Shown: positions 1 through 12,249 of the stretch, piece by piece
How the letters are laid out: each line of letters opens with the position of its first letter
Numbering within the stretch: position 1 is the first letter of the stretch
Origin: Ilex aquifolium
Lineage: Eukaryota; Streptophyta; Magnoliopsida; Aquifoliales; Aquifoliaceae
Assembly: GCA_951799425.1 (NCBI GenBank)
Contig: OX637404.1
Coordinates: 21,431,545 to 21,495,544 of the forward strand
DNA length: 64,000 bases
Reading direction: 5' to 3'
Notes under the pieces: model-generated
Told to the model about the DNA's origin: nothing
The model's input: only the letters and a program-made list of their open reading frames with translations
The model's database searches: none
Translations under genes and position numbers: made by a program

Positions 1-2084
1 GTGTTACCAGTACAGTTGTGTTACTACTCTGACACTAATGTTACTATAATGAATTTTAACATACAATTGCAAATCTTAAGACGTATATTATGTAACATAC
101 ACTTTAATATTCACATTAACATCAAAACTTTGTGCTCAGTAACACATCTAATTTTACAAAATACAAGACAATAGTTTTTTACAATAACATCAACTTTCAA
201 ATAATTTTAGTGAACATACGATCCACAAATTGAAAATTTACAAAATAACGAATAATAATACACAATCGACAGTTGAATTACGACACTCAATACCAATTGT
301 GAACATCAAGACATCGAAATTCTGAACTTCATTTTTTGGTTCACGTACAGTAACATTAACTTTTTCCACAGTAACCCAATCAAGGAATACTCGTTTCTTG
401 CGCAACAAAAAAATCAACAAAATCAAAATCTATAATACTTTAATTTAGTACTAATGTATGAGTTCTCTTGAATCTTGGTTATAAGGTTAATGCCCACTTT
501 GACATAATTAAATCCCTAATTGTTATTACTTTTTTACCATGTTACTATTTTTTTAGTGACCATGTTACTACTGCCTTTGTTGAGTATGTTACTATTGTTA
601 TTTTTTAAATATTAATATTCAAATTAATATTTTGCCGATAGAGTCCAAAGTGAATTGGAATAATAAATTGAAATTGTATTTTATGGAATGTAATGAGTTT
701 GAAATTTGAATATGAACGGTTTTTGGTAAATGTCGGTTTCTTGTTTTCCGGATAAGAAAACATTGAGGCTTGGAAGATTGTAGCCGGATTTGAAGGCGAT
801 TATGAAGGAGATGTATATGGCTGGTTATTGTGTCCATAAATGTCGTTTATAACATTCCTATAGAGAAGAGTTACAACAGTAAAATTGACAAAAAACGGAC
901 TTAAAACTAAATAAGTTTCCTTAACGGACTTATCTTCAAATAAGTCCATATAGTAAGACCGGCCTCCAAATTTTTCTTATTTTTATGTTATAGGGCCGGC
1001 CCTGCATTGAACTCTGGTGAAACTCCGACTCACTCTCAGGTTAGTCTTTTTCTATCCCCCTCTTCTTTTTTCTTTCTCTTCTCTGCTCTCACTTCTCTCA
1101 TACCACAGCATGCATCACACACACACACACACCCCACAACATACATCAACAAATTGAAAAACTATTTAAGTCCTTAATCTCTAAACCTAACTCAGTGGTA
1201 ATCTTACGCCTCGTTATAAAAATTATGGTAGGTGTCTTTTTGTTTCAGGCACGTATTCCTCAGGCTTGGTCAACCGTTAGTGGCGAAATTGGGAGACTAA
1301 TCGTATTATATAAGGCAAATTTTTTGGATGAAGCCTTGTCAATTTATACCATGATAATATTTTCAGGGAAATTTTTTTTATAGCACGATAATATAGATAA
1401 TAACATATAACTATGCAAACATTAACACAAGTTTTGCTTTTAAAAATTTAACATTTTTTTGAGATTTGAAAATACTAATTATATTTTCTATAGAAGTTTT
1501 ATTAATATATCATTTTCAATAAATAATACAACCATCCACTCAAAGTCTAATAGCTAATAAAATTGTAGGATAAGGATTTATTCTATTTTATATTGGTCCC
1601 AACCATTGAAAATAAAAAATTCAGGACTAATGAAATCCAAATACCCAATGTAAGACGCTCGAATATTGTTTTACGATGTTATTAGCAAAATGAAGAAATT
1701 TTAATAAACTCAATTCGAATGTAATTTATTAGAAAATCATTAGATTATGGGAAAATAACAAATAAAATAAATTTCGAGTTTTACAAAAAATAGTTAGGAA
1801 CTGTTTGGAAGAAAAAATATCATATAGTTTTGTTACGCATGGTAACATTCAAAACAAAATTTTGATTTTGTTTAACTATTTATGAGTTTTTTGAATTTTG
1901 ATTTTGAGTTAAATTTTTTTGTTTGGATTTTCAATTTGATGAATTGGGGTGGTGCACAGTGTCGGTGTGCGTATATGATTGTGCAATGAGGGTATTGGTC
2001 CTGATTGATTGTATTAGAGGTGACAAAATATGATTAGTTGCGACTTGGGTGCTCCATTTCTGTTTCTTATGTTCACCACGGTGG
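1..2084. other. AT-rich stretch without a recognisable gene
   Basis: I see no coding region here that resembles a known family. The longest open frames are about 60-70 codons and look like chance. The start carries scattered copies of a GTTACTA-type motif, and the phrase around 957-1010 (ACCGGCC, then GGGCCGGCCC) resembles the edge of a degraded transposon, but no paired end was found. A short CA repeat lies near 1115-1133. Confidence 0.5.
1115..1133. repeat. (CA)n microsatellite
   Basis: Short CA dinucleotide run inside pyrimidine-rich DNA. Confidence 0.85.
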
Positions 2085-2330
2085 TGTAAGCAAAAGATTA
2101 TTCCTAAAACCACAATCCTTCAAACATGGTTGATTGTGCAATATACAAAATAACATCTATAACATGTTTGATTGATTGTGGTTTTAGGAATAATCTTTGC
2201 TTATAGATGTTAGTTCAACAATGTTATAGATGTTAGTTCGTATACTACACACTTCAGAGTGCAATACCTAAAACCACAATCAATCAAACATGGTTGATTG
2301 TGCAGCATACGAACTAACATTTATAACATG
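2085..2330. repeat. Foldback (inverted-repeat) element
   Basis: About 40 bp at 2087-2126 (core TTATTCCTAAAACCACAATC) recur in inverted orientation at about 2162-2203 with a roughly 35-bp spacer. A second inverted pair built on GTTATAGATGTTAGTTCGTA and its complement lies at about 2220-2245 and 2305-2325. The whole block could fold into nested hairpins. This is typical of a foldback MITE. Target duplications were not identified. Confidence 0.6.
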
Positions 2331-2339
2331 GTTGAAAAT

Positions 2340-4086
2340 GATATATTAATAAAATGTCTATTGAAAGTGCAGTGTACAAAATAAATGTTATTTGATACAT
2401 AATTCAAAGTACAGTACCCATCTATATAGGGATGAGTCCAACGTGGTCATACCTTAGAGAGGTACAACGTTGAAAAAAAAAATGTCATTTAATATACAGA
2501 TCATTAATGCAATTTTGATGGCCAACACTTAACACACTATAGCAGATTTCAATCTCAATGTCCAAAACAAACACTTTTCACCAAAAAAAAAAAAAAAAAA
2601 GAAAAAAAAATATGAAAGAAAATGCACAAACATAGACTTGGCAAGTGCTGCTAGCAACTTTTTTGTGTTTTTGAGTTTCCATTCAAGCTGATACATAACA
2701 GGGAGCTCAAACATCATTCATCAGCACACCCACTAGTGCAAAGATTTGTCAACACTTGTATGAAACGTTCCGTCAAAAAGCCTGTAACTCACACAAATAG
2801 CATCCATGAATTATCAACAATCAACAAAAACTACTTGAAGCAAAAGAGGTGCTAATATCAAGCACAATTTATTATTTATCTATCTTGTGGGTAAGGCGTT
2901 CAAGATGGTAAAACATGGGGGCGGTTGGAGTATCACAGGAGGGACTGTAACAAATCCGTGTATTTGGGGAGCAGTACATCATAGTTAGATACCCAGAACC
3001 TCTTTATTTTAACTAAGTGCAAAAAATTCTAAAAAATACAAAATTAAAAGAAATTTCTTACAAAAATAACAAAAATAATCAAGCGCATAGAGTATGAAAT
3101 TTACACATATCACTATTTGACCTTTAGACTCGCTTCGGCGACTTCGCCCATTAAGTGACAAGGGGTATCTCAACACATTCTTCACCCTCTTTCTTCTCCA
3201 CTTTCAATGCTATCGTCCTGGTTTCATATGTCCAAGACACTTTTGAAAGCCTTACATTTCCTTACTCAAGTGGCAGGAAGTATAAAAAGTCCTTCCCTAC
3301 TATAGGTCGGGATGGCCACGTTCTCTCTCTCAAGGATGTCAGTGTACTCCTTCCAAATGTCAACTAGATCTCTAGACCGAGATTAATTTACACATTAACA
3401 TCACTTGAACGAGAAAAAGCGAGAAGAGAAAACACATTGAGAAAAAAATGGATTGACAGTGGTTTAAGTGTGTATTAGTACTGGCCAGAGTGTTAAGAGA
3501 CTCACACACCCTTTCACAGTGAATTGAGCATGATTTTCCTTTGAATGATAATAAACCAAAAACATAAAAGCAAATAAACATTCACTAGATATGTGAGGAA
3601 ACAAATATAAGAGTGATTATATTCCTAGCTAATGTCTCTATCTAAATGGGTGTTTGGATAAATTCAAGACTCATAAGAGTTGGAAGAATATAAATGTAGA
3701 GTATAAATAAAACTGAAGGAAATGTTAGAAGGTAATTTGGAAATTTAAATATAAAAGAAGGTAATGGTATTAGGTAATTGAATACAAAAGGACAAAATGG
3801 CCTTTATAGTTTGGTATAAAGATAAAAGAGAAAATTAAAAGTTGTTCATCAAATGAAAGGAGTGGAACAAAGTTTTAGCTTCGAGAAACATGGGTATTGA
3901 AAATCTTAAGATACTTTTATAAGTAGTATAAGATACAGTGATTAGTTCCTTTACGTCATGACTTAGTATTTTGAGTGCATATCCTACAACCACAATTGGT
4001 TCATTCGTGTACTGTCCATGAAAATAATTGACTCAATGGTAGTAGTTCTGCCAATTGTAGTGGCCAATGTTGAAGGATCCATCTTT
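2340..4086. other. Intergenic stretch downstream of the NBS-LRR gene
   Basis: No convincing gene. It contains an A-rich tract at 2583-2610 and an open frame at 3155-3367 (70 codons) with no recognisable domain. Any last exon of the neighbouring NBS-LRR gene, which appears to be spliced at 4157, would have to lie here, but I could not recognise it. Confidence 0.4.
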
Positions 4087-4156
4087 CTAATTAACTACCA
4101 ATTTGCATACAAATACATCTAAAAGATGGCATGAATTAATACTCACAAAGACATAC

Positions 4157-6678
4157 CTTTTTCCTAGGATGAATGACTGCTGCTCATTATTAACCTGAAT
4201 AGTCTTGCTGCTATTGAAGTTGGAAACACTAGTCCTAAACTTTGGGCAATCATGCAGATGCAGATGCAGATGTTCCAAGGAAGGGCATTCAATACCAGCA
4301 TATCCAGGGTAGAAACTTGCGAGGCATGGAAGATTTTTCAGAAACAAGTTCTTCAGTTTTGGGAAAATTATTTTCTCGGCTTTAATATCGTCGGCCATTC
4401 CAATTATTCCCTCCAATGCAGAGCAATCTTCTACCCAGATGTCAAGTAGTTTCTCAGCTTTCTCAGTCACCACTTTGTTAAACCAATCGGGCAAGTCGTT
4501 GATGGTTATATCAAGGACCAAGCCTGTTGAATGGACTACTCCACCTTTCGATAAGTTTACATTCAACATCCTGGTGAACAACTCTCTGCTGACACATATA
4601 TCAAATTCTACCCATTTTGGCTCAAAGATAACATTCCTAGGCACACAATCAACATCCGCTATGTCAACTTTTAAAATGGAAAGGTTAGGTAAGCATGTTA
4701 GCTCATCGAAACCAGCATTAATTCCTCCTTCTGTTCCTTCAACCACCTGCCCCCAATCTCCAAAACTAGCTTGCATATATAGTTCTTCTAACCATGATAG
4801 GCTCGATATCAATTTGGGTGGAATCCTTATAATATAGCTACTCAAGCTGAAATCCAACACCCTCAGATTGACTAGTCCTATTTCTCCTGGCAACTCCTCA
4901 ATGCAAGTTTCTCTGAAACTGAGTATCTCGAGCTTCTTCAGTTCTCCAATTATGAACATCTCTGTTATTGACTGACAACGACTGACAACGATCTAGACAT
5001 AGTGTCCGAAGGTTAGTTAGGAGTCCAAGTGACACTGGCAGAGATATCATATCAACACCACTGAAGTCCAACACTCTAAGTGATTTCAACTCCTTAAAGA
5101 AGTTATCAGGAATCTCGTGTATGTCAGTATTATTTTGCAGTAATAGCAGTTGGAGTTTTGGGCATACTAGCATATCAGGTAGCTCCACTATTTCATTTGA
5201 CATTAGCGAGATTGCTGTGTAATCTTCATAGGTATCCTTCCTTGGCCACTCCTTTAAATGCATACCAGCTTCGACCATAATAGCTTTCCCATCCTTGGAT
5301 GCTGCAATTCGTAAGCCCACATCCCGGACAACATCATGCATCTTTACCCATCCCCGTTGGTCGCTTTCTAACAATAAACTGGAAGCTTTGAGGTATTTGG
5401 CCACCGATCGTGCTCTGGCTCTTGTTTTTTCCATTGTGTTGGCATCTTGAAACAACCCTCGGCCTATCCCATACTTCACCAAATCTTCCATGCTAATGTT
5501 AGAATCTTCCGGAAAAAGGCAACAAATCAATAAGCATGACTTGGCATCGTCATCTCTTAAATAATCGTAGCTGAACTTTATACATCTAAATACCCCACCA
5601 TCATCATCAAGGTTTGCTGGCCTAGACCTTTCGAGTTGGTTAGCAGCTTCTTCCCATTCTTCCAGGTCTTTGTCCCCCAGAGCCCTTGCCACCGCTACAA
5701 GTGCAATCGGGAGTCCTCCACATTCTTTACTGATCTTCCTCGCTACAACTTGGAAATCAGGGGAGTCAACAACCACTCCTGCTTTACTTCTAAACAAGAT
5801 CCACGAATCCTCTGCCGATAGAACGTTTAGAGGGATCTTTGCTTGGCTTTCCATTGAAAAGCAGACATTTTCAAGTCTTGTAGAGAGTAAGACTTTGGAT
5901 TTGCAAGCCTCAAGTTCCCTGCCACTTGGAATTCCTATGTCGGATAACTCTATCCTCTTCCAAATGTCATCCAGGATTATCAGGATTTTACTTCCTCTCA
6001 TTATCCTCTCCTTCAACATACCTGCTCTTGCAGATTCACTCTCTGCATCTAGTATTAAGGCCAACTTATCTGCAAGTTCGCCCTGTATTCTTCTTAAATT
6101 CGGGTTTTGGGACACCACAGCCATTATTGCAAGATCAAATAGCCCATCCTGATGGGCTTTAACACTCACTTGTTTTACCAGGGTGGTTTTTCCCACACCT
6201 CCCATCCCATAAACTCCCACAATCTGGACTTTGTCATCTTTCAATGCTTTCATGATCTCATTCATCGCTCGTTTTGTCGCTTCAAATACATTGAAATCTA
6301 CACTGGACTGCGTAGATTCAATTTGTATAGGTCGTCCTACACGGTGAGAAAACACATCAAACCTTAGATCAGGACACCACCCATTAAAGCACTTCTTACC
6401 AACCTTGGCTTCCTCGACCAGTCTTTCTACATTCATTATCATCTCATCACAACTTTTCAGCCATTTTTGAACCTCACCTTTGATTTGTTCTCCATTAATT
6501 TCGGCTTCATGAACCAACACTTTTTTGTCATCTCTAAGAATCCTAAGGTTTTCGACATGATCATTAAGAGACTCAATGTTTTTTTCTTTTTTTTAACCAA
6601 ATAACCGACTTCATGCTTAACTGGAACCCACAACAACTCCCCAATTTTAATAACGAAATCAATAATCTCCGAAGCCAT
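4157..6678 (-). pseudogene. CC-NBS-LRR disease-resistance gene, two apparent frameshifts
   Basis: Intracellular immune receptor of the RPS2/At4g27190-like CNL class. The protein probably starts at 6678 with a coiled-coil N terminus (MASEIIDFVIKIGELL). The long frame at 6520-4898 (540 codons) has a P-loop GMGGVGKTT at residues 105-113, kinase-2 ILIILDDIW at 179-187, an RNBS-B-like SKVLLSTR at 208-215, GGLPIAL at 268-274, an RNBS-D-like CLLICCLFPED near 329-339, MHD at 394-396, and leucine-rich repeats from about 440. LRRs continue in another frame (4959-4158). Two discontinuities are visible: a shift in a T7CT8 tract at 6576-6591 near the N terminus, and a 10-bp tandem duplication at 4971-4990 in the LRR region. 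A good splice donor (AAAAAG|GTATGT) ends the exon at 4157, so a further C-terminal exon is expected but was not found. It is either a recent pseudogene or, if the shifts are sequence errors, a functional gene. Confidence 0.88.
4971..4990. repeat. 10-bp tandem duplication inside the LRR coding region
   Basis: ACTGACAACG occurs twice in direct succession. With one copy, the minus-strand reading continues in a single frame as LCLDRCQSITEMFIIGEL, a normal LRR sequence. With two copies the frame is lost. This looks like replication slippage. Confidence 0.85.
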
Positions 6679-6836
6679 TTCTACTAAATCTCCACAATTT
6701 AAGGCAATACAACAAAATTTTTTATAAAAAAAAGGAGACAAATTGGATGAAAAATGAACTGAATTAGGAAGATCTTTCTGTAAAGTGACTACTAACCTTG
6801 AAGCTTAGCAAACAACACCTATCTTTCACCATTGAT

Positions 6837-7178
6837 AAGCTTGTTCATCTCATCACAACTTGTCAGCCATTTTTAAACCTCACCTTTGATTTGTTCTCCA
6901 TTAATTTCGGCTTCATGAGCCAATACTTTTTTGTCATCTCTCAGAATCCTAAGGTTTTCGACATGATCATTCAATGTTCTTTCTCTGCAAAGCTATTGCT
7001 TGTCTTCTGTTGGTATCTAAATTGCTACAATTTAAGACAATGCAACAAATGTTTTTGAAAAAAAGGAGACAAATTTGGATGAACAATGAACTAAATTAGG
7101 AAGATTTTTGTGTAACGTGACTAACCTTGAAGTTTAGAAAGCAACATCTTTCACCATTGATAAGATTGTTCAACGTCT
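6837..7178 (-). pseudogene. Partial tandem copy of the NBS-LRR 5' end
   Basis: This block repeats the neighbouring gene's 5' portion in the same orientation. 6845-6980 matches the coiled-coil coding sequence at about 6430-6575, and 7030-7178 matches the 5' flank at about 6690-6836, including a poly-A/GGAGACAAAT stretch and a CTTCAAGGTTAG sequence. The first codons of the coiled coil are replaced by unrelated sequence. It encodes no usable product and looks like an unequal-exchange remnant. CTTCAAG|GTTAGT in both units (minus strand) could be the donor of a 5'-UTR intron, which is inference. Confidence 0.65.
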
Positions 7179-7627
7179 TTCTTCTCAGCCAAAGCAATTG
7201 CCAACAACCGAACATCTTTAATTAGAATTCCGTAGGCCGAGAAGAAGAGGACTTTATTACGATACCTATAAAAAAATTGGGTACCTTACTCTCAAAATTT
7301 ACTATTGAATAGTGTGTGAGTGGCGCTACCACACTTCACAAATCTTCACTCTCATTATCAAACTATTCAGTTCACCCTTATGTACACACCCTATTAGTTA
7401 CTAAGTTAATCTCATGCTACATACACCCTCTTAATAGTGAAGTGTATGGGCTATTTGATAACACCACTTAAAGCCTAAAACTGAATACTTTAAGTACTTA
7501 ATAAATTAAACCCGTTTGATAATCTAAAACTCATTATTTAATATTTTAAACACTTTTTAAAAATAGGCTAAAATTTTAAGTAGTAAGCCACCTGCTTATT
7601 ATTTAATGTTGCAAATGTTAGTCTATA

Positions 7628-8465
7628 AGCATCTCCAACCTTGACTCAAACGTAGACTCAAATTTAAATTTGAGTAAAAATGGCCTAAAAAACTTCTCCA
7701 ATTTTGGACTCAAACCTATAGCAAATCAATACAAAACTTATTCTGAACCAAAATTGAAGCAAACTCAAATTTATACCAAATTTCTAATAGTAACTTTTTA
7801 ATCTATCCAAAACTAAAAGACTTATTCGACAACTTATTTTCATTTGAAGGCATGTAGATAAGTTTTTTCCTTTTCATCTTCTATCTTCTTGATTTGTTAT
7901 ATTTTTCAAAACTCTAATCTCACCCATCTTTCATACTATCTAAACCCTAAGTCTACCCATAAATTTTTTCTTTGATTTTTTCAAGTTAAACATTATTGAT
8001 AGTACAATTTCAGGCTACTAATTATTCCTGAAATTTTAATCATTCACTACCCACAAATTTAAAAAATTCGTCATTTTATTTCTTCAATCTTCCATTTTTG
8101 TTAAAAACGTATGTTTTTGTATTCTTCATACTACACACATGTCAAAATAGTTATATTTTTTTTATCTGAAATTATAAATAATAATAAGGAATTAGAACAA
8201 TCTTAAAATTTTGGGGTAGTTTCTTTATTCCCATGTAGTGTTGAGGGCATATCCGTTTTTTTTTTTTTGAATTACTATTTGTGGAGAGATATGAAAGTTT
8301 CATTTATTTTATCAGATATTATGATTTGAATGACATAAAAAAATGAGTTTTGGGACAATAAGCGAATTTTTTAAAAGATTTGAGTAGATATTTGAGTTTG
8401 CCCAATGAAGTACTCTATATCAAATCAAGTTTTTTACTTAAATTTGAATCATGGTTGGAAATGCT
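7628..8465. mobile_element. 838-bp MITE with about 23-bp TIRs, nested
   Basis: The left end AGCATCTCCAACCTTGACTC is the near-perfect inverse of the right end, whose complement reads AGCATTTCCAACCATGATTC. The interior is AT-rich and non-coding. No clear target duplication was found, so the superfamily is left open. Confidence 0.65.
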
Positions 8466-8509
8466 GTAAAAATTTTATCAATTTCTCATAATGGACAAAT
8501 ATGCCCTCA

Positions 8510-9245
8510 CCATCATTGTATCATCGCAACTACCACCAACATTATCACCACCACCACCACCATTGTACCACCGCCACTATCACCATCATCACCACCACCA
8601 CCACCATTGTGCCACTGTCACCACCATCATTGTTGCTACCATCACTACTATTGTGCCACCACCACCATTGTCGCCACCACCTCCACCACCATTGCCGTCA
8701 CCACCTCCACCACCATTGTGTCGTCGCCGCTACCACTACCATTATGTCACCTCCACCACCACTATTGTGCCACCGCTACCACTATCGCCACTGCCGCCGC
8801 CACCACAACCATTATTGCTGCCATTACCATTGCCACCACCACCATCACCACCACCGCCATCACTGCTGCCACCACTACCATTGTGCCACCGCCATCACCA
8901 CCACGACTATTACCATTGTCGCCACCACCACCACCGTCATCTCCATTGTGTTGCTGTCACCACCACTACCATTATGTCACTGCCACTACAACCATTGTGC
9001 CACCGCTACCATCACCACCACTATCGTCGCCACCACCACCACCACCACTGTGCCACCCCCGCCACCACTACCACCACCATAGTGTTACCGCCACCACTAG
9101 CGTTGCTATCGCCACCATTACCATTGTGCTACCGCCGCCACCACCACCACCATTGTCGCTACCACCACCACTATGTCACCACCATTACCATTGTGTTGCT
9201 GCCACCACCACCATTGTCGCTGCCACCACTACCACCACCATTGTG
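8510..9245. repeat. Imperfect CCA/CCG/CCATTG trinucleotide repeat, about 735 bp
   Basis: The block is almost entirely CCA, CCG, CAT and TTG triplets in a loose higher-order pattern (ACCACCACCATTGTGCCACC and variants). It leaves all three plus-strand frames open, giving Pro/His/Thr-rich frames of 190-278 codons that are composition artefacts, not genes. Confidence 0.9.
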
Positions 9246-9556
9246 ATAATGGTGATAGAAATAGGGCAGTTACAGAGAGATGGTTAAAGAGAAGGGCAAA
9301 AGTAGAATAATACTAATTTTCAGACTTCAACTCCTTATATTTGTCAAACAATTTGATTAAATTCAAAACTTAAATTTCAGTTGATACTAAACAGCCTGTG
9401 AATTAAAAAATTCTGCATTTAAAATTCAACATTCAGTTTTCAGTGTTCAGCTTTCAGTTTTATCAAATACTACCTTACTCATTCTATGTGCACCTCTTTA
9501 ATGAAAGAAGTCATCGTAAGAAAAAAAATGATGAAAGAAGACAATTAGTTTGAATG

Positions 9557-9900
9557 CATAAATATATTTACGAAACAAGAAAAAAAAAAAAAAGCAAAAC
9601 TGAAATAAGAAAAAAAAAACCAAAAACGAAATAAGTAAAAAAAAAATAAAGCATGCCGAACAAGAAAAAAGAAAAGAAAAGAAAGAAGCAGACCGAAACA
9701 AGAATAAAGAAAAGAATGAAACAAGAAAAAAATATAAAAAAAGAAGCAAACCGAAACAAAAAAGAAAAAAAAAACAAGCAAAGATTAAAGGAACAAACAA
9801 AACTACAAGACGCAAAACCACAAGATGCAACACTGAACATGGAAAAAAAAGAGCATAAAGCGCAGACACAAAATCGAACAAGAAAAAAAAAAGCAGCATA
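9557..9900. repeat. A-rich, purine-biased low-complexity tract
   Basis: Repeated phrases such as GAAACAAGAAAAAA in a nearly all-purine plus strand. The long Phe/Leu-rich minus-strand frames here are artefacts. A short TATA/CA run (9917-9941) follows. Confidence 0.8.
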
Positions 9901-10679
9901 GATGTAAAAGCAGCATATATATATACACACACACACACATATAAATTCTAAATAAAAAAATTATTAAACTTTACAGAGATATCAACATATATTGAAAATA
10001 ATGAAAATCCATATAACAAACATGAAATCAAACATAGAATTAAATTGAGAAGTAATACTAACTTGTATCTCAGTGGAAAAATTCATATTGAAAAAGTGTT
10101 TTTGTGAGTGCATGAGATAAGATAGAGAATGAAACCCTAATTATGACAAAATATAAAGTGAATTTACTCATTAAAAGGAGTGTATGTAGCATTAGCTGGA
10201 CTTAGTTATTAATGGGGTGAACATAGAATGAGTGAGTTTAGTAGTTTGATAATAAGAAATTAAATAAGGTAGAAATGGAGATTTGTGGGGTGGGAATAGC
10301 CCTACCCAATTTTATAACTAAAAAATTTATTACTTTTGTGAGTAATTTATTATTTTATGATGGGTATTTTTAGCACTGTTATGAGTATTTTTTTTTCATA
10401 ACTATTTTTACTATTTTTCTTTAGTATAAAAAAAGTGATTTATCATATTTGTTGGTATTTTTATAACTATTTTTATAATTTTTTTCGGTATGACAACAAT
10501 GATAAAAATACCCACAATAATGATAAAAATATTTACAAATGTGATAAATAGAGGTATGGTACTATTTTTTATAGTTAATTAGGGAAGGGTTTCTCCTTTG
10601 GTGTGTAAACTAATTTTAGTCATGTTGAATTTTTAGTATTAAAAAAGGTACTTCGATTTTTGAAAAAATTTGCATGCGG

Positions 10680-10935
10680 TCTCTGTGTTGGTGGAGTAAA
10701 TATTGAATGCAACGATGATACTACGTTGCTATTGATGACATAGTATCACCAACCAATAATAAAACTCCAAGTGGGTAAGGTGAATCTCATTTGGACTTAC
10801 ATAGAGGAAGAGTGGAGAATTATTTATTTACATGACATGTTACTTATTAATTTTTGTGGGGTCTATTTACTTATTTGTTTTAATATTATTGGTGATGTGG
10901 TATCATCGTTGTAATAAATATTTTCTCATGTGATG
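10680..10935. mobile_element. Possible MITE with inverted CAACGATGATAC arms
   Basis: AATATTGAATGCAACGATGATAC at the left is mirrored by an inverted AATATTTATTACAACGATGATAC about 200 bp to the right (each quoted in parts: CAACGATGATAC is identical). The surrounding DNA to about 11050 has weaker inverted similarity, so the true ends may be farther out. No coding capacity. Confidence 0.4.
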
Positions 10936-11216
10936 GCACGAATATTAAGAAATTAATTTTTATTATCTATTTTACCCTCATCACATAATTTTAGCTTAAA
11001 TTATAGTTAAGTCTAATGCATCCCAGTGAGTTTTCGCTATAGTCAAGTCCTAAATGAAAGGAAACGAGAAGTACGATAAAGCAAAAAAATATAATTATAA
11101 TCGAAGGAAGACTACAACAAAGTAATTATCTAACTTATAGTTTCCAAGAATGACGAATTGTTGGCGTACTACCTGCTACTGAAATGAAATAAACGAGTGC
11201 TCAGCCAATACAAAGC

Positions 11217-12249
11217 TGATTACCTCTTTGGCTCTCCTTCTAACAGAGGCATGCCTTCGTCTCTCTTCAAAGATGTCAGAAATAACAAATGTGAGGGGGT
11301 GTTTCTTCTTCTCTGTGCAGTCATCTTCCCCACAAAGCTGTTTGGTTTTCTGTCTCTTCAGATGCTTTGACTTCTGATTTTCATGCCGGATCATCTTCAT
11401 CTATATTTGGATCTCTCTTTAATGGAAGCCTTTCGCTGGATATTCATCTTCTGCAATGATCTTACGAGGAGGTTCTTTCATCAGAAGCTCAACAGTTCTG
11501 CCGGCTTTATCTTCGTTTTTTCTACCCCAGAGAACACAAATTGAAGTTCTTTCTTCTCTTTGGTTTCTGTTGGATGTGAACTCAAAGGATATTACTCATC
11601 TTTCTCATCTATCTCAAGATCTTCCCTCTCTTTTCAGATTTCTCTTGGGAGCTTTTTTGGATTTCTCAGAGATAGTGTTTCGTCAGAGGCTATCCATTTG
11701 CCTGACAATGGGACTATCAATATGTCTCCTGAGTTCTCATATCAGGAGTCTTCCCTTATCAGACTCCTGCCCTTCACAGATCAGATATGGCTTACCATCG
11801 TCCTTATCAGGACATTAACTCGCCTAGATTGCTCACAGCTCAATGGCGGCTTCAGCTCATTGGCAGCTTCTCTTTCAGCTTGCTCACCAGCTCATGCCAG
11901 CTGGGAATTTGGACTGCTCAGCTCTTCTCAATGGGACTGTTCAGCTTTTCCCTCAGCTCAATGGCAGATTGCTCACAGCTCTCCTCTTACCTCATTTAAG
12001 TTGCCTGTTTGCAGCTTATAAATGAGTTTAAGATTTTTCAGCAACCCTTAATATTTTTATAGGTAGTATGCTTAGTGTTTTATTTATTTTCTTATCTATT
12101 GTACTAAGCATGCATACTGCATTTTTTATTCTTATTATATGTAATTAGATTGCATCGAGGGGTAAGGTACATACGTTCCCCCTGGCTAGGTGTAATTTAA
12201 TTTTAATCAATAAATTTCCCTATCACCGTTGAGGTTTTCCAAAAAAAAA
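11217..12249 (+). mobile_element. Retroposed poly(A) unit with 10-bp target repeats (LINE-like or processed transcript)
   Basis: The unit ends in a poly(A) tract (12240-12250) that is immediately followed by AATACAAAGC. The same ten bases occur at 11207-11216, as expected for a target-site duplication. The tail resembles plant L1-type 3' ends (CAATAAATTT, then CACCGTTGAGG, then A-run). Internal frames (to 153 codons) have no recognisable domain, so the unit is 5'-truncated, is a non-coding 3' part of a LINE, or is a retroposed transcript. Confidence 0.45.

Larger units (their letters stand above)
7449..9474. mobile_element. Non-autonomous TIR element with (CCA)n-type core
   Basis: The ends pair as an imperfect inverted repeat: left CTATTTGATAACACCACTTA, right TTTTATCAAATACTACC. 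It carries a smaller MITE (7628-8465) and the trinucleotide-rich block at 8510-9245. Its ends and composition resemble the element at 25883-28494 in opposite orientation, suggesting one family. No transposase was seen. Confidence 0.5.
7270..10322. mobile_element. Long-TIR DNA element, interrupted by nested insertions
   Basis: The left flank (about 7270-7440) and right flank (about 10130-10322) are inverted copies of each other over roughly 170 bp. Shared pieces on the two arms include ATTATCAAACTA, ATGCTACATACAC and a TATAAAA...TTGGGTA end. Without the 2.0-kb insertion at 7449-9474 the element is about 1 kb and carries an A-rich core (9557-9900). No ORF with a transposase domain is present, so it is non-autonomous. 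Superfamily unknown; long TIRs would fit a Mutator-like element. Target duplications were not resolved. Confidence 0.55.

Noticed and set aside
4252-6367. Several plus-strand frames up to 160 codons
   Set aside because: They are antisense shadows of the NBS-LRR gene on the minus strand.
8451-9287. Three long plus-strand frames (193-278 codons), Pro/His/Thr-rich
   Set aside because: They are different frames of one CCA-type trinucleotide array. The array lacks stop triplets by composition, so the frames carry no coding signal.
9498-9938. Phe/Leu-rich minus-strand frames that look like membrane proteins
   Set aside because: They are translations of an A-rich low-complexity tract, with no family resemblance and no start context.
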